Shown here piece after piece: positions 26,635 to 35,211 of a DNA stretch of 64,000 nt. The notes under the pieces were generated by a model. The model did no database searches and was not told the origin of the DNA. It was given only the letters and a program-made list of their open reading frames with translations. The stretch covers positions 1 through 64,000 of the forward strand of contig NZ_BSTM01000012.1 of NCBI RefSeq assembly GCF_030269515.1. Direction: 5' to 3'. The DNA is from Actinomadura sp. NBRC 104412. Its GTDB lineage: Bacteria > Actinomycetota > Actinomycetes > Streptosporangiales > Streptosporangiaceae. The position numbers and the translations under genes were made by a program. How positions within the stretch are numbered: the first letter of the stretch is position 1; each line of letters begins with the position of its first letter.

Positions 26635-27375
26635 GTGAGAGAGTCGGTCTTCGTGGAAAAACCGACACCCGACCCGGCGGGGCTCCGGAAAACCTATGAG
26701 GGCGGGGAGCTCGTGGAGGAGGCCCTTCCCGCCGACCCGCTGGAGATGTTCGCGGCCTGGTTCGCCGACGCCGCGGGGCTCGCGGCGCTGCCGGAGCCGA
26801 ACGCGATGGTGCTCGCCACGGCGTCGGCGCGGGCGGTGCCGAGCGTGCGGACGGTCCTGCTCAAGGGATACGGCCCGGACGGGTTCAGGTTCTTCACGAA
26901 CCTGACCTCCAGGAAGGGACGGGAGCTCGCCGAGAACCCCAGGGCCGCGCTGGTGTTCCCCTGGCATTCGATGCATCGCCAGGTGATCGTGAACGGGCCC
27001 GTCGAACGGCTTTCCCGGGAGGAGACCGCGGCCTATTTCCGTACCCGTCCCTATGGCTCGCGGCTGGGCGCGTGGGCCAGCGAGCGCCAATCCGCGGTGA
27101 TCTCGGGACGCGCGGAACTGGAGGAACGCTGGGCCGAGCTGGCCCGGCGGTGGCCGGATCCGGCCACCGCGCCCGGGGCGGCCCCGGAGGACGGCGCGGG
27201 TGAGGACGCGGTGCCGCTGCCCGACTTCTGGGGCGGGTTCCGCGTCGTCCCGGAGACGGTCGAGTTCTGGCAGGGCCGTCCCAACCGCCTGCACGACCGG
27301 CTGCGCTACCGCTGCGTTCCGCCGGGCACCCCGGGACGGGGCGCGATCTGGAAGGTGGAGAGACTTTCTCCGTGA
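26635..27375 (+). CDS. pdxH: Pyridoxamine 5'-phosphate oxidase
   Basis: This 246-residue FMN enzyme makes pyridoxal 5'-phosphate in vitamin B6 salvage. Motifs are LRKTYEGGELVEE, ADPLEMFAAWFADA, PSVRTVLLKGYGPDGFRFFTN, SRKGRELAENPRAALVFPWH, RQVIVNGPVERLS and the C-terminal GFRVVPETVEFWQGRPNRLHDRLRY. GTG at 26635 is the longest start; GTG at 26653 is possible. Its stop overlaps the GTG of the MFS gene (GTGA), so the two are translationally coupled. PdxH supplies the cofactor of SerC encoded nearby, though on the other strand. Confidence 0.95.
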   Translation: MRESVFVEKPTPDPAGLRKTYEGGELVEEALPADPLEMFAAWFADAAGLAALPEPNAMVLATASARAVPSVRTVLLKGYGPDGFRFFTNLTSRKGRELAENPRAALVFPWHSMHRQVIVNGPVERLSREETAAYFRTRPYGSRLGAWASERQSAVISGRAELEERWAELARRWPDPATAPGAAPEDGAGEDAVPLPDFWGGFRVVPETVEFWQGRPNRLHDRLRYRCVPPGTPGRGAIWKVERLSP

Positions 27376-28709
27376 AGTCAGACAAACCCGATTCCGCCGG
27401 GCGCGGCGACCGCCGCAGGCTCCGCGGGATCGGGCTCAGCGGCATCGCCATCGACGTCAGGCCGCTGCGCTCCCCCGCCTACCGGCGGTTGTGGCTCGGC
27501 CAAGGCGTGTCGTTCATCGGTTTCCAGGTCACCGCCGTCGCCGTGCCGGTCCAGGTGTACGAGATGACGCGCTCGTCGTTCTGGGTCGGCGTCCTGGGCG
27601 TGGTCAACCTGGTGCCGCTGATCGTCTTCGGCCTGTGGGGCGGCGCGGTCGCCGACCACATGGACCGGCGCAGGCTGCTGTTCGTCTCGTCCTGCGTGAC
27701 CTGGGTGTCGACGCTGCTGCTCCTGGTCCAGGCGCTGCTGGGGCTGGAGGACCTCGGCCTCATCATGGGCGTGGTGGCGGTGCAGGCCACCGGGTTCGCG
27801 ATCTCCTCGCCGACCCGGAACGCGATCATCCCCAGGCTGCTGGAGCCGCCGCTGGTCCCGGCGGCCAACACGCTCAACTTCACCGCGAGCCAGATCGGCA
27901 TGCTGGCCGGGCCGCTGTTCGCCGGGGTGCTGCTGGCCCGGTGGAGCTTCCCGGCCGCCTACGCGCTGGACGCCGTGCTGTTCACCGTCGGCCTGTACGC
28001 GGCGCTGCGGCTGCCGCCCATCCCGCCGCTCGGCAGGATCACCGGCACGCCGGGGCTGCGCTCGGTGATCGAGGGCCTGCGCTACCTGGCCACCCAGCCG
28101 GTGCTGCTGATGTCGTTCGTGGTCGACGTCATCGCGATGGCCGTGGCGATGCCCCGGGCGCTGTTCCCCGAGCTGGCCGACACCCGCTTCGGCGGTGAGG
28201 AGGCGGTGGGCTGGCTCTTCGCGTCCATCGCGATCGGCGCGTTCGCGGGCGGGCTGGTGTCCGGCTGGATCGGCCGTGTGCACCGCCAGGGCCTGGCGCT
28301 GATCGCCTCGATCGTGGTGTGGGGGCTGGCCGTGGCCGCCGCCGGGCTGGCGCACAGCCTGTGGCCGGCCGTGGTGCTCCTGGCGGTCGGCGGCGCGGCC
28401 GACCTGGTGTCGGCGGTCTTCCGGCAGACGATGCTCCAGACGTACGCGCCCGACGAGATGCGCGGCCGCCTGCAAGGCGTGTTCGTCGTGGTCGTCGCGG
28501 GCGGCCCGCGGCTGGGGGACGTGCGCGCCGGCGCCACCGCGGCGGTGGCGGGCGCCACCGTCTCCTGGGTGGGCGGCGGCCTGGCCTGCGCCGTGCTCGT
28601 CGTGATCGCGGGACTGGCCGTGCCCGCGCTCCTGCGGTACGACACCCGTACGGTACGGCCCGTACGGGCCGACGCCGACGCCACCGCCACCGACCGTCCC
28701 GCGGACTAG
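27372..28709 (+). CDS. MFS transporter, enterobactin exporter/DHA3-like
   Basis: This 445-residue permease has 12 predicted membrane helices, opening with RPLRSPAYRRLWLGQGVSFIGFQVTA. The motif GGAVADHMDRRRLLF lies between helices 2 and 3, and AVFRQTMLQTYAPDEMRGRLQGVF in the second half. It overlaps pdxH by 4 bp and is therefore coupled to it; whether the substrate relates to vitamin B6 is not known. Its TAG stop overlaps the UdgX stop in the CTAG at 28706-28709. Confidence 0.9.
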   Translation: MKSDKPDSAGRGDRRRLRGIGLSGIAIDVRPLRSPAYRRLWLGQGVSFIGFQVTAVAVPVQVYEMTRSSFWVGVLGVVNLVPLIVFGLWGGAVADHMDRRRLLFVSSCVTWVSTLLLLVQALLGLEDLGLIMGVVAVQATGFAISSPTRNAIIPRLLEPPLVPAANTLNFTASQIGMLAGPLFAGVLLARWSFPAAYALDAVLFTVGLYAALRLPPIPPLGRITGTPGLRSVIEGLRYLATQPVLLMSFVVDVIAMAVAMPRALFPELADTRFGGEEAVGWLFASIAIGAFAGGLVSGWIGRVHRQGLALIASIVVWGLAVAAAGLAHSLWPAVVLLAVGGAADLVSAVFRQTMLQTYAPDEMRGRLQGVFVVVVAGGPRLGDVRAGATAAVAGATVSWVGGGLACAVLVVIAGLAVPALLRYDTRTVRPVRADADATATDRPAD

Positions 28710-29446
28710 GCGAGCACCTCGGCGGCGACCCTCAGATCGTCCACCAGGCCGGCGTAGACGGCGTCGCGGTCGTCCGCGCGCAGCACGGCCGAGGGATGGA
28801 TGGTGGCCAGCAGCCGGATCTCGGCGCCGGTCGCCTCCTCGGGGCTGCGGGCGCGCCGCTCCCGCGCGGCCGTCTCCGCGGCCACCTTCGCGGCCTTGGG
28901 CCGTCCGATGAGGTCGAGATCGGGCAGCGGCAGCAGTTCGCCGCGCTGCCTGGTCACCCGGAACGAGCCGCCCAGCAGGGCCTTCGCGGCGACCGCGCCC
29001 AGCGCCACCACGACCTCGGGGTCCAGCGCCCGCAGCTCGGCCAGCAGCCAGGGGCGGCAGGCCCGCATCTCACCGGCGTTCGGCGTCTCGTGGATGCGGC
29101 GCTTGCCGCCGCTCTCGGTGTGCTTGAACTTGAAGTGCTTGACGGCGTTGGTGACGTAGGCGTCGTGCCGGTCGATGCCGGCCTCGGCCAGGGCCCGGTC
29201 GAGTATCCGCCCGGCCGGGCCGACGAACGGGGCGCCCCTGCGGTCCTCCTGGTCGCCCGGCTGCTCGCCCACGAGGACGACCCGGGCGCCCGGCTCACCG
29301 GCGCCGAAGACCGTCTGGGTGGCGTTCTCGTGGAGAGGGCATCCCTCGCACCGCTCCGAGGCCCGTCTCAGGGCTCCGAGATCGTGTCGCGCCTCGGGGT
29401 CTTTCGGCAGGTAGGGGGTGGCGTCATGGGAAGAATCGGCGTTCAT
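28706..29446 (-). CDS. udgX: UdgX-type uracil-DNA glycosylase
   Basis: This 246-residue family 4-like uracil-DNA glycosylase has motif A GEQPGDQED (residues 60-68) and HPSAVLR near the C-terminus. It also has the extra loop KRRIH (115-119), which is the hallmark of UdgX. In the mycobacterial enzyme the His of this loop becomes covalently joined to the abasic site after uracil removal; here it is His119. Three cysteines (33, 36, 130) fit Fe-S ligands; a fourth Cys is not visible. It is divergent from ideR. Confidence 0.93.
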   Translation of the reverse strand: MNADSSHDATPYLPKDPEARHDLGALRRASERCEGCPLHENATQTVFGAGEPGARVVLVGEQPGDQEDRRGAPFVGPAGRILDRALAEAGIDRHDAYVTNAVKHFKFKHTESGGKRRIHETPNAGEMRACRPWLLAELRALDPEVVVALGAVAAKALLGGSFRVTRQRGELLPLPDLDLIGRPKAAKVAAETAARERRARSPEEATGAEIRLLATIHPSAVLRADDRDAVYAGLVDDLRVAAEVLA

Positions 29447-29546
29447 CGTGCGTTACGTCCTACCCGCCGTGCCGGGGATATGTTCGCGCGCACTCCCTGG
29501 ACGGGTCCGGGCAAGTAAACTCGTGCTCACAAGACTGGAGGGAGCT

Positions 29547-30245
29547 GTGACCTCACACGGCCTGATCGACACCACGGAGATGTACCTCCGGACGGTGTTC
29601 GAGCTCGAAGAGGAGGGGATCGTCCCCCTCCGCGCGCGCATCGCCGAGCGGCTCTCACAGAGCGGTCCCACGGTGAGTCAGACGGTGGCTCGGATGGAGC
29701 GCGACGGGCTGTTGCGGGTCCAGGGCGACCGTCACCTCGAACTGACCGAGAGAGGGCGCGGGCTGGCCACCCGTGTGATGCGCAAGCATCGCCTCGCCGA
29801 GTGCCTGCTGGTCAACGTGATCGGCCTGCCCTGGGAGGACGTCCACATCGAGGCGTGCCGCTGGGAGCACGTGATGTCGGAGGAGGTCGAGCGGCGGCTG
29901 GTGGCCCTGCTGGACAACCCGACCTCGTGCCCGCACGGCAACCCCATCCCCGGCCTGGACGAGCTGGGCGGCCACGGTGAGGAGTCGCAGGCCCCCGTCT
30001 CCGTGATGACCGAGGTGGCCACCGCGTCCGGTGCGCCCGCCGTGATCCGCCGGATCAGCGAGCAGGTGCAGAGCGACAGCGATCTGATGCTTAGACTCAA
30101 GCAGATCGGGATACAGCCCGGACGGGAGGTGACCCTCCTGGAGAGCGACGACGGTGTGCGGGTGACCTGTGACGACGAGGACGGCGGTCCGGCGACCGAG
30201 CTCTCCCGCGACATCGCCGAGCACGTGTTCGTCAGCCCCCGGTGA
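29547..30245 (+). CDS. ideR: Iron-dependent repressor, DtxR/IdeR family
   Basis: This 232-residue metalloregulator has an N-terminal winged helix (IDTTEMYLRTVFELEEEG, then LSQSGPTVSQTVARMERDGLL). A dimer/metal domain with HIEACRWEHVMSEEVERRL and a C-terminal SH3-like domain (IQPGREVTLLESDDGV) follow. Metal ligands of DtxR/IdeR are conserved: Met12, Cys104, Glu107 and His108 for the primary site, and His81, Glu85 and His100 for the ancillary site. It should repress iron uptake genes when Fe(II) is bound. The GTG at 29547 has GGAGGGAG just upstream. Confidence 0.94.
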   Translation: MTSHGLIDTTEMYLRTVFELEEEGIVPLRARIAERLSQSGPTVSQTVARMERDGLLRVQGDRHLELTERGRGLATRVMRKHRLAECLLVNVIGLPWEDVHIEACRWEHVMSEEVERRLVALLDNPTSCPHGNPIPGLDELGGHGEESQAPVSVMTEVATASGAPAVIRRISEQVQSDSDLMLRLKQIGIQPGREVTLLESDDGVRVTCDDEDGGPATELSRDIAEHVFVSPR

Positions 30246-30580
30246 CGACCCGAGGCCCGCGGAACCACGCCCGCGGGAAAGCGCGGGCCTTCCCCCGCTT
30301 CACCCCTGTGGACGCTTCGCCGGAGCCGTCCCTGGAGCGGTCTATACCGAAGATCTCCATATCGGCGTGCGGATCGCGCGTATCCGGGCGGCGACTTCGT
30401 CGTTCAATACCAGTGAGGTGCGCGCGGCATCGGCGGTGCGAAGCCCGGTGATCGCGTTCCGGGGGGCTCCGCGGACGTCCGCGCCGCGGCGTACGGCAGC
30501 GACGAGGGCGGCGAAGGCAACGACGACGGCATCTTCGACAGGAGCCGTACCGCAGTGACTTCGGTGAGCAGGGTGAGCGT
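30246..30580. other. Intergenic region after ideR
   Basis: This 335-bp gap contains a probable terminator hairpin (30253-30290) just after ideR. The rest shows no supported gene. It must carry the promoter of the PAS-GAF-phosphatase gene, but no clear -35/-10 pair can be named. Confidence 0.5.
30253..30290 (+). terminator. Likely ideR terminator hairpin
   Basis: AGGCCCGCG (30253-30261) pairs with CGCGGGCCT (30282-30290), a 9-bp perfect stem with a 20-nt loop that itself contains GCCCGCGGG. It starts 8 bp after the ideR stop. There is no long U-tract (TCCCCC follows). Confidence 0.5.
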
Positions 30581-32878
30581 ATGAAGCGTTGGGGGGAGTC
30601 GCCGTTCGATGCGCACCTGCCGCCCGAAACCGTCCTGAACCAGATGGAGATGGCGGTCGTGGTGTGCGACCGCTTCAGCAACGTCATCTACGCCAACGCC
30701 TTCGCGCGGCAGCTCTTCGGCATCGGCGGCGACGAGATCATCGGGCATTCGGTGCTGTCGCTGGGCATCGCCGAGGAGGATCACGAGCAGGCCACCGAGC
30801 TGGCCCGGCACGTGCTCAAGGGGAACGTGTGGGAGGGCACCTTCTGCAACCTGCGGGCCGACGGCACCTCCGTCTACACCCGGGCGCACGCCGTCCCGCT
30901 GCGCCATCCCTCCGGCGCGGTCGACGGGGTGGTGATCTTCGCGCGTGAGGCGCTGCGCAGCAACCAGCGCGAGCAGGAGCGCTACGGCCTGATGGACCGT
31001 ATCGGCGAGCGGCTGAGCGGCTCGCTGGAGTTGCAGACCACGCTGCGCCGGGTGGCCGACACGCTGGTGCCGCAGTTCGCCGACCACTGCTTCATCGACC
31101 TGTTCAGCGGCGACCGGCTCTACCGCCGGGTGTCGTGGCACGCCAGGGGGTGGGAGCCGCCGCCGGGCACCTGGGCGGACGTCGGCGAGCCGGTGAACTA
31201 CCCGCCCGACCACTTCAACGCCAAGGCGATGAAGCGCCGTGACGCGGTGCTCGTCGAGGACATGGTGCAGCACCGGTTCTCCGCGCCCAACGACGCCGGC
31301 AAGCGGCTGGGCGACGAGCTGGGCATCACCTCGGTGATCGCCGCGCCGCTGCTGGTGCGGGGCGAGCTGCTGGGCGTGATGAGCCTGGCGCTGTCCAGCC
31401 TCACCAAGCGCGCCGACCCGCACTACGACGGGTTCGACCGCGACCTGCTGGGCGCGATCGCGAGCCGGGTGGCGCTGGCGGTCGACAACTCGCTGCTGTT
31501 CGAGGAGGAGCGGGAGACCGCGCTGGCGTTCCAGAAGCACCTGCTGCCCGGGGAGCGCCCGCCCCGGCTGGACGGCCTGCAGATCGCCTGGAGGTACGAG
31601 CCGGCCCGGCCGCTGGAGTCGCACGGGCACGGCATTCAGACCCAGGTCGGCGGCGACTGGTACGACGTGATCCCGCTGTCGGCCGGCCGGGTCGGGCTGG
31701 TCATCGGCGACGTGGAGGGCCGCGGCGCCCGCGCCGCCGCCGTGATGGGCCAGCTCCGGGCGGCGCTGCGGGCGTTCGCCCAGGACGACAAGCCGCCCGC
31801 GGAGATCCTGCGCAAGCTGGACGAGTGGGTGCGCACGATGACCCGTCCCGAGCGCATCAGCTCCGGCTGGAACAGCGACGATCTGGTCCGCCCCCCGCTG
31901 GTGTCGTGCACGTACTTCGTGTACGACGCCTGGTCGCGGGTGCTGGAGTTCGCCAACGCCGGGCACGACCCGCCACTGCTGATCGCCGATGGCGAGGTCG
32001 GCGAGCTGACGTTCGAGAGCGAGGGCGCCATGCTGGGCGTCCGCGCCGCCGGGATGGGCGGGGAGATCTTCTTCACCGAGGAGACCGCCGAGCTGAAGCC
32101 CGGCGCCACGCTGGTGCTCTACACCGACGGCCTGGTGGACCGGCGGGCCCGGGAGGACGGCGACTACCACAGCCGCGAGGAGGCCCGTGAGCAGGTGCGG
32201 GCCGCCGTGGAGAAGGCCGCGCGCGGGGACGTGGAGGACATCGCCAGGGCCGCCTACGACGCCATCCCCGGCGAGATCAACGACGATGTCGCGATCGTGG
32301 TGATCCGTACCGCGGCCGAGGAACTGGCCGTGGAGGAGCGCACCTTCCCGGCTGAGCCGATCATGGTGTCGGAGGCGCGCCGCCTGGCCGCCGACACCTT
32401 CGCGGCGTGGGGCATGCTGGACGAGCAGGCGGAGCTGGCCTGCCTGCTGGTCTCCGAGATCGTGACGAACGTGGTGCTGCACGCCTCGACCAGTCCCGCG
32501 CCGCGCCGCGAGCTGGTGCTGGAGGGGATGCCGCTGGTGCAGTTCAACACCGGGCCCGGCGAGTTCGGCGACGGCGACCCCGGAGGCCCCGGGTACGGCG
32601 CGGGCGCGTTCGACGAGGACGACTGGAACCTGGGCGCCGACCTGGGACGCAGGGAGCCGCCGTCCAAGGAGTTCCGGCTGCGGCTGCGGCGCGGCGCCAA
32701 GGCGATCTGGGTCGAGGTGTTCGACTCCGACATGAGGCTGCCCCGGATCCGCAGCGCGGGCGAGACGGACGAGGGCGGCCGCGGCCTCTACCTGGTCGAC
32801 CAGCTCGCCAGCCGCTGGGGCGCCCGTCCCACCGCCGACGGCAAGGCCGTCTGGTTCGAGCTGCCGCTCACCTCCTGA
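30581..32878 (+). CDS. PAS-GAF-PP2C(SpoIIE)-HATPase signalling protein
   Basis: This 765-residue multidomain protein has a PAS domain (about 20-122), a GAF domain (about 145-305), a PP2C/SpoIIE phosphatase (about 325-575) and a GHKL anti-sigma-like ATPase (about 590-762). The phosphatase shows VGGDWYDV (Asp about 359), IGDVEGRG, FANAGHDPPLL, YTDGLVD and NDDVAIVVIR. The ATPase shows LVSEIVTNVVLHAS (N box) and GGRGLYLVDQLASRWG (G2 lid). Such proteins both phosphorylate and dephosphorylate anti-anti-sigma factors in stress signalling. A Gly/Asp-rich insert of about 55 residues (643-697) splits the ATPase domain. Confidence 0.93.
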   Translation: MKRWGESPFDAHLPPETVLNQMEMAVVVCDRFSNVIYANAFARQLFGIGGDEIIGHSVLSLGIAEEDHEQATELARHVLKGNVWEGTFCNLRADGTSVYTRAHAVPLRHPSGAVDGVVIFAREALRSNQREQERYGLMDRIGERLSGSLELQTTLRRVADTLVPQFADHCFIDLFSGDRLYRRVSWHARGWEPPPGTWADVGEPVNYPPDHFNAKAMKRRDAVLVEDMVQHRFSAPNDAGKRLGDELGITSVIAAPLLVRGELLGVMSLALSSLTKRADPHYDGFDRDLLGAIASRVALAVDNSLLFEEERETALAFQKHLLPGERPPRLDGLQIAWRYEPARPLESHGHGIQTQVGGDWYDVIPLSAGRVGLVIGDVEGRGARAAAVMGQLRAALRAFAQDDKPPAEILRKLDEWVRTMTRPERISSGWNSDDLVRPPLVSCTYFVYDAWSRVLEFANAGHDPPLLIADGEVGELTFESEGAMLGVRAAGMGGEIFFTEETAELKPGATLVLYTDGLVDRRAREDGDYHSREEAREQVRAAVEKAARGDVEDIARAAYDAIPGEINDDVAIVVIRTAAEELAVEERTFPAEPIMVSEARRLAADTFAAWGMLDEQAELACLLVSEIVTNVVLHASTSPAPRRELVLEGMPLVQFNTGPGEFGDGDPGGPGYGAGAFDEDDWNLGADLGRREPPSKEFRLRLRRGAKAIWVEVFDSDMRLPRIRSAGETDEGGRGLYLVDQLASRWGARPTADGKAVWFELPLTS

Positions 32879-32911
32879 CGCCGCCTCGTGCCCGTGACGG
32901 CCTGACCCGCG

Positions 32912-33907
32912 TCAGGGGACGAGCACGGCCGCCCCGGTGAACCGCCCGGCGGACAGGTCCGCCAGGGCGGTGTCGGCCTCGTCCAGCGGGTACGGGCGGG
33001 TCGTGGCCCTCACCCGCATCCGGTCCGCGAGCCGCAGGAACTCCTCCCCGTCCGCGCGCGTGTTCGAGGTGACCGAGCGGACCTGCCGTTCCTGGAACAG
33101 GTGCTTCTCGTAGTTCAGCACGGGGACGTCGCTGAGGTGGATGCCGGCGATGGCGAGGGTGCCGCCGCGGTCGAGCGCGCTCAGCGCGGCCGGGACGGTC
33201 TCCCCGGCCGGGGCGAACGTGACCGCCGCGTCCAGCGGGCACGGCGACGCGTCGTACACGTCGCCCGCCCACGCGACGCCGAGCGTCAGCGCCAGCTCCC
33301 TGGCCGCCGTGCCGCGCGTGAAGACGTACACCTCGGCGCCCTCGGCGAGCGCGACCTGAGCGGCCAGATGCGCGGACCCGCCGAACCCCCACAGGCCGAG
33401 GCGCCCGCCGGGTGGCAGCTCGGCACGGCGCAAGGCCCGGTATCCGATGATCCCCGCGCACAGCAGCGGCGCGGCCTCGATGTCGTCGAGCCCTTCCGGC
33501 AGCTTGTAGGTGAACGCGTCGACGGCGATGGCGTACTCGGCGTACCCGCCGTGCGCGTCCCAGCCGGTGTAGCGGGAGTTGGGGCACAGGTTCTCGCTGC
33601 CCCGGCGGCAGAACGTGCAGGCGCCGTCGGTGCCCCGCAGCCAGGCCACGCCCACGCGGTCGCCGACGCCGTGCAGGCAGCCGGGTCCGGCGGCGGTCAC
33701 CTCGCCGACGATCTGATGGCCCGGCGTCACCCGCGGCAGGTGGACGGGCAGGTCGCCCTCGGCCACGTGCAGGTCGGTGCGGCACACGCCGCAGGCCAGC
33801 ACCCGTACCAGCAGTTCGCCGGGACCGGGCTCGGGGACGTCCCGATCGATGAGCCGCATCGGCCCGTCCTGTATCGGTCCCGGTTTCTCCACCACCCAAG
33901 CCCGCAT
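32912..33907 (-). CDS. Zinc-dependent alcohol dehydrogenase family protein
   Basis: This 331-residue MDR oxidoreductase has catalytic zinc ligands Cys42 (ACGVCRTDLH) and His64 (TPGHQIVGEV). The NAD(P)-binding fold (GGRLGLWGFGGSAHLAAQVA) and the conserved YTGWDAHGGYAEYA segment are also present. The structural zinc loop reads DGACTFCRRGSENLC: the first of the four usual Cys is replaced by Asp94, leaving Cys97, 100 and 108. The subgroup resembles AdhP/adh_fam_2. It is followed on the same strand by nothing closely spaced; the upstream neighbour is a methyltransferase gene. Confidence 0.9.
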   Translation of the reverse strand: MRAWVVEKPGPIQDGPMRLIDRDVPEPGPGELLVRVLACGVCRTDLHVAEGDLPVHLPRVTPGHQIVGEVTAAGPGCLHGVGDRVGVAWLRGTDGACTFCRRGSENLCPNSRYTGWDAHGGYAEYAIAVDAFTYKLPEGLDDIEAAPLLCAGIIGYRALRRAELPPGGRLGLWGFGGSAHLAAQVALAEGAEVYVFTRGTAARELALTLGVAWAGDVYDASPCPLDAAVTFAPAGETVPAALSALDRGGTLAIAGIHLSDVPVLNYEKHLFQERQVRSVTSNTRADGEEFLRLADRMRVRATTRPYPLDEADTALADLSAGRFTGAAVLVP

Positions 33908-33953
33908 GCCTCAACGCTACGCCCGCGGCGCCCACGGGACCGGAAGGGGCCGG

Positions 33954-34850
33954 TCAAATGGGTTCGGCGGCCACATGCGCCCAGGACTGGGTGAACCAGA
34001 GCTCCCCGTTGATGATGCGGGGTTTCGCGCCGGTGCGGGGGCCGCCGTCGACCTCGTCCAGCAGCGCGGCGCGGATCCGGTCGGCGGCCTGCGGGTCGCG
34101 CGCCCCGGCCAGCCACGGTTCCAGGGGACGTTCCACGGTGAACACGTCCAGGCGGCGGATGCTGGCGCCGGCGGACGTGATCAGGTCGGTGACGGCGGCG
34201 ATGGACGGGGTGCCGGGATGGTCGGGGTCGCGGAGCCGTTCCAGCCTGTCCCGGTCCGGCTGGGCCAGGTTGCCGCGCACCAGATCGGCGATGATCAGGC
34301 GCCCGCCGGGCCTGCACACCCGCAACAGCTCGCGCAGAACGCGTTCGGGCTCGCCCAGCGTGTAGAGCGAGAACCGGGCGGTGACCAGGCTGAAGCTGTC
34401 GTCGCGGTACGGGAGGGCGGTGGCGTCGGCGCGGACCCGCACCGGGTCGGGCGTGCCCCGCCTGGCGATCGCGATGTCCTGGCGCGTGGCGTCGGCCCGT
34501 CGCGCGCCGCCGGTCCGCGGCGGATCCCCGCCCTGCCCGGAGCCGCCGCCGTCGCCCCTGCTCGCGCGGTGTTCCGGGACCCCGGGGAGCCGTACGGGGC
34601 CGGTGCCGAACGTCACGGTGGACATGCGCCCGCCGGCGTCGCGTCCACCGCCGGGGGGCCGGTGGGGCAGCGCGTCCACCGCGGTCACATGGCGGACCTG
34701 CGGTGAGAGGGCCGCGGGCATCGGCCCGCGTCCGCGCGCCACATCGAGGCAGACGTCGTCGGGTTCGGGTTCGGCGAAGTCGAGCAGGCGCCGGAGGTGG
34801 GGGGCGATGGGGGCCGCGGGGGCCTGCGTGATCGTCGCCGGTCTCGGCAC
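33954..34850 (-). CDS. Class I SAM-dependent methyltransferase with large insert
   Basis: This 298-residue methyltransferase is of the UbiE/Methyltransf_11 type. Motif I is degenerate (VCLDVARGRGP instead of DxGxGxG) and is followed by VTAVDALPH. After a Gly/Arg/Pro-rich insert (about residues 62-118), the fold continues with RADATALPYRDDSFSLVTARFSLYTL and the RVLRELLRVCRPGGRLIIADLV motif. The substrate is unknown. The degenerate motif I and the insert make activity uncertain. It is 46 bp upstream of the alcohol dehydrogenase on the same strand. Confidence 0.8.
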   Translation of the reverse strand: MPRPATITQAPAAPIAPHLRRLLDFAEPEPDDVCLDVARGRGPMPAALSPQVRHVTAVDALPHRPPGGGRDAGGRMSTVTFGTGPVRLPGVPEHRASRGDGGGSGQGGDPPRTGGARRADATRQDIAIARRGTPDPVRVRADATALPYRDDSFSLVTARFSLYTLGEPERVLRELLRVCRPGGRLIIADLVRGNLAQPDRDRLERLRDPDHPGTPSIAAVTDLITSAGASIRRLDVFTVERPLEPWLAGARDPQAADRIRAALLDEVDGGPRTGAKPRIINGELWFTQSWAHVAAEPI

Positions 34851-34999
34851 GTCTGCTCTCCTCGGCTCCGGGCGGCTTCACGGTGCGGGGCGCTCGGACC
34901 GCGGGCGTCGCGAACCGGCGGCCGAGCCGGGTCGAAGCCGGTCTCGAAGGTTATGACTCCCCGTCGCCGAGGTTTGTTCACCTCCCCGGTACGGATTTG

Positions 35000-35158
35000 T
35001 CAGTCCAGGCTCTGTCCCCACAGCGCCAGGACGACGAGGACGAACACGGTGATGACCGCCGCGCGCCCTGGGACGGGCAGGCGCAGCCTCGACGCGGTCC
35101 AGCGCACCACGAAGGCGCCCAGCACGGCGACGACGGCGAGGGAGAGGATCCCTTCCAT
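35000..35158 (-). CDS. Possible 52-residue membrane protein
   Basis: An ATG frame encodes MEGILSLAVVAVLGAFVVRW, a basic loop (TASRLRLPVPGRAA), then VITVFVLVVLALWGQSLD and TGA. The two hydrophobic helices with a positive loop look like a real small membrane protein. The ribosome-binding site is weak. It is divergent from the 131-residue protein at 35212, with 53 bp between the starts. Confidence 0.55.
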   Translation of the reverse strand: MEGILSLAVVAVLGAFVVRWTASRLRLPVPGRAAVITVFVLVVLALWGQSLD

Positions 35159-35211
35159 GACCGACAGACTAGACGGTCGAATTTCGTTCGGTGCGGGGAT
35201 AGCCTCGCAGC

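Noticed and set aside
30404..32482. 692-residue minus-strand frame opposite the PAS-GAF-PP2C gene
   Set aside because: The plus strand shows clear phosphatase and ATPase motifs; the minus frame has none.
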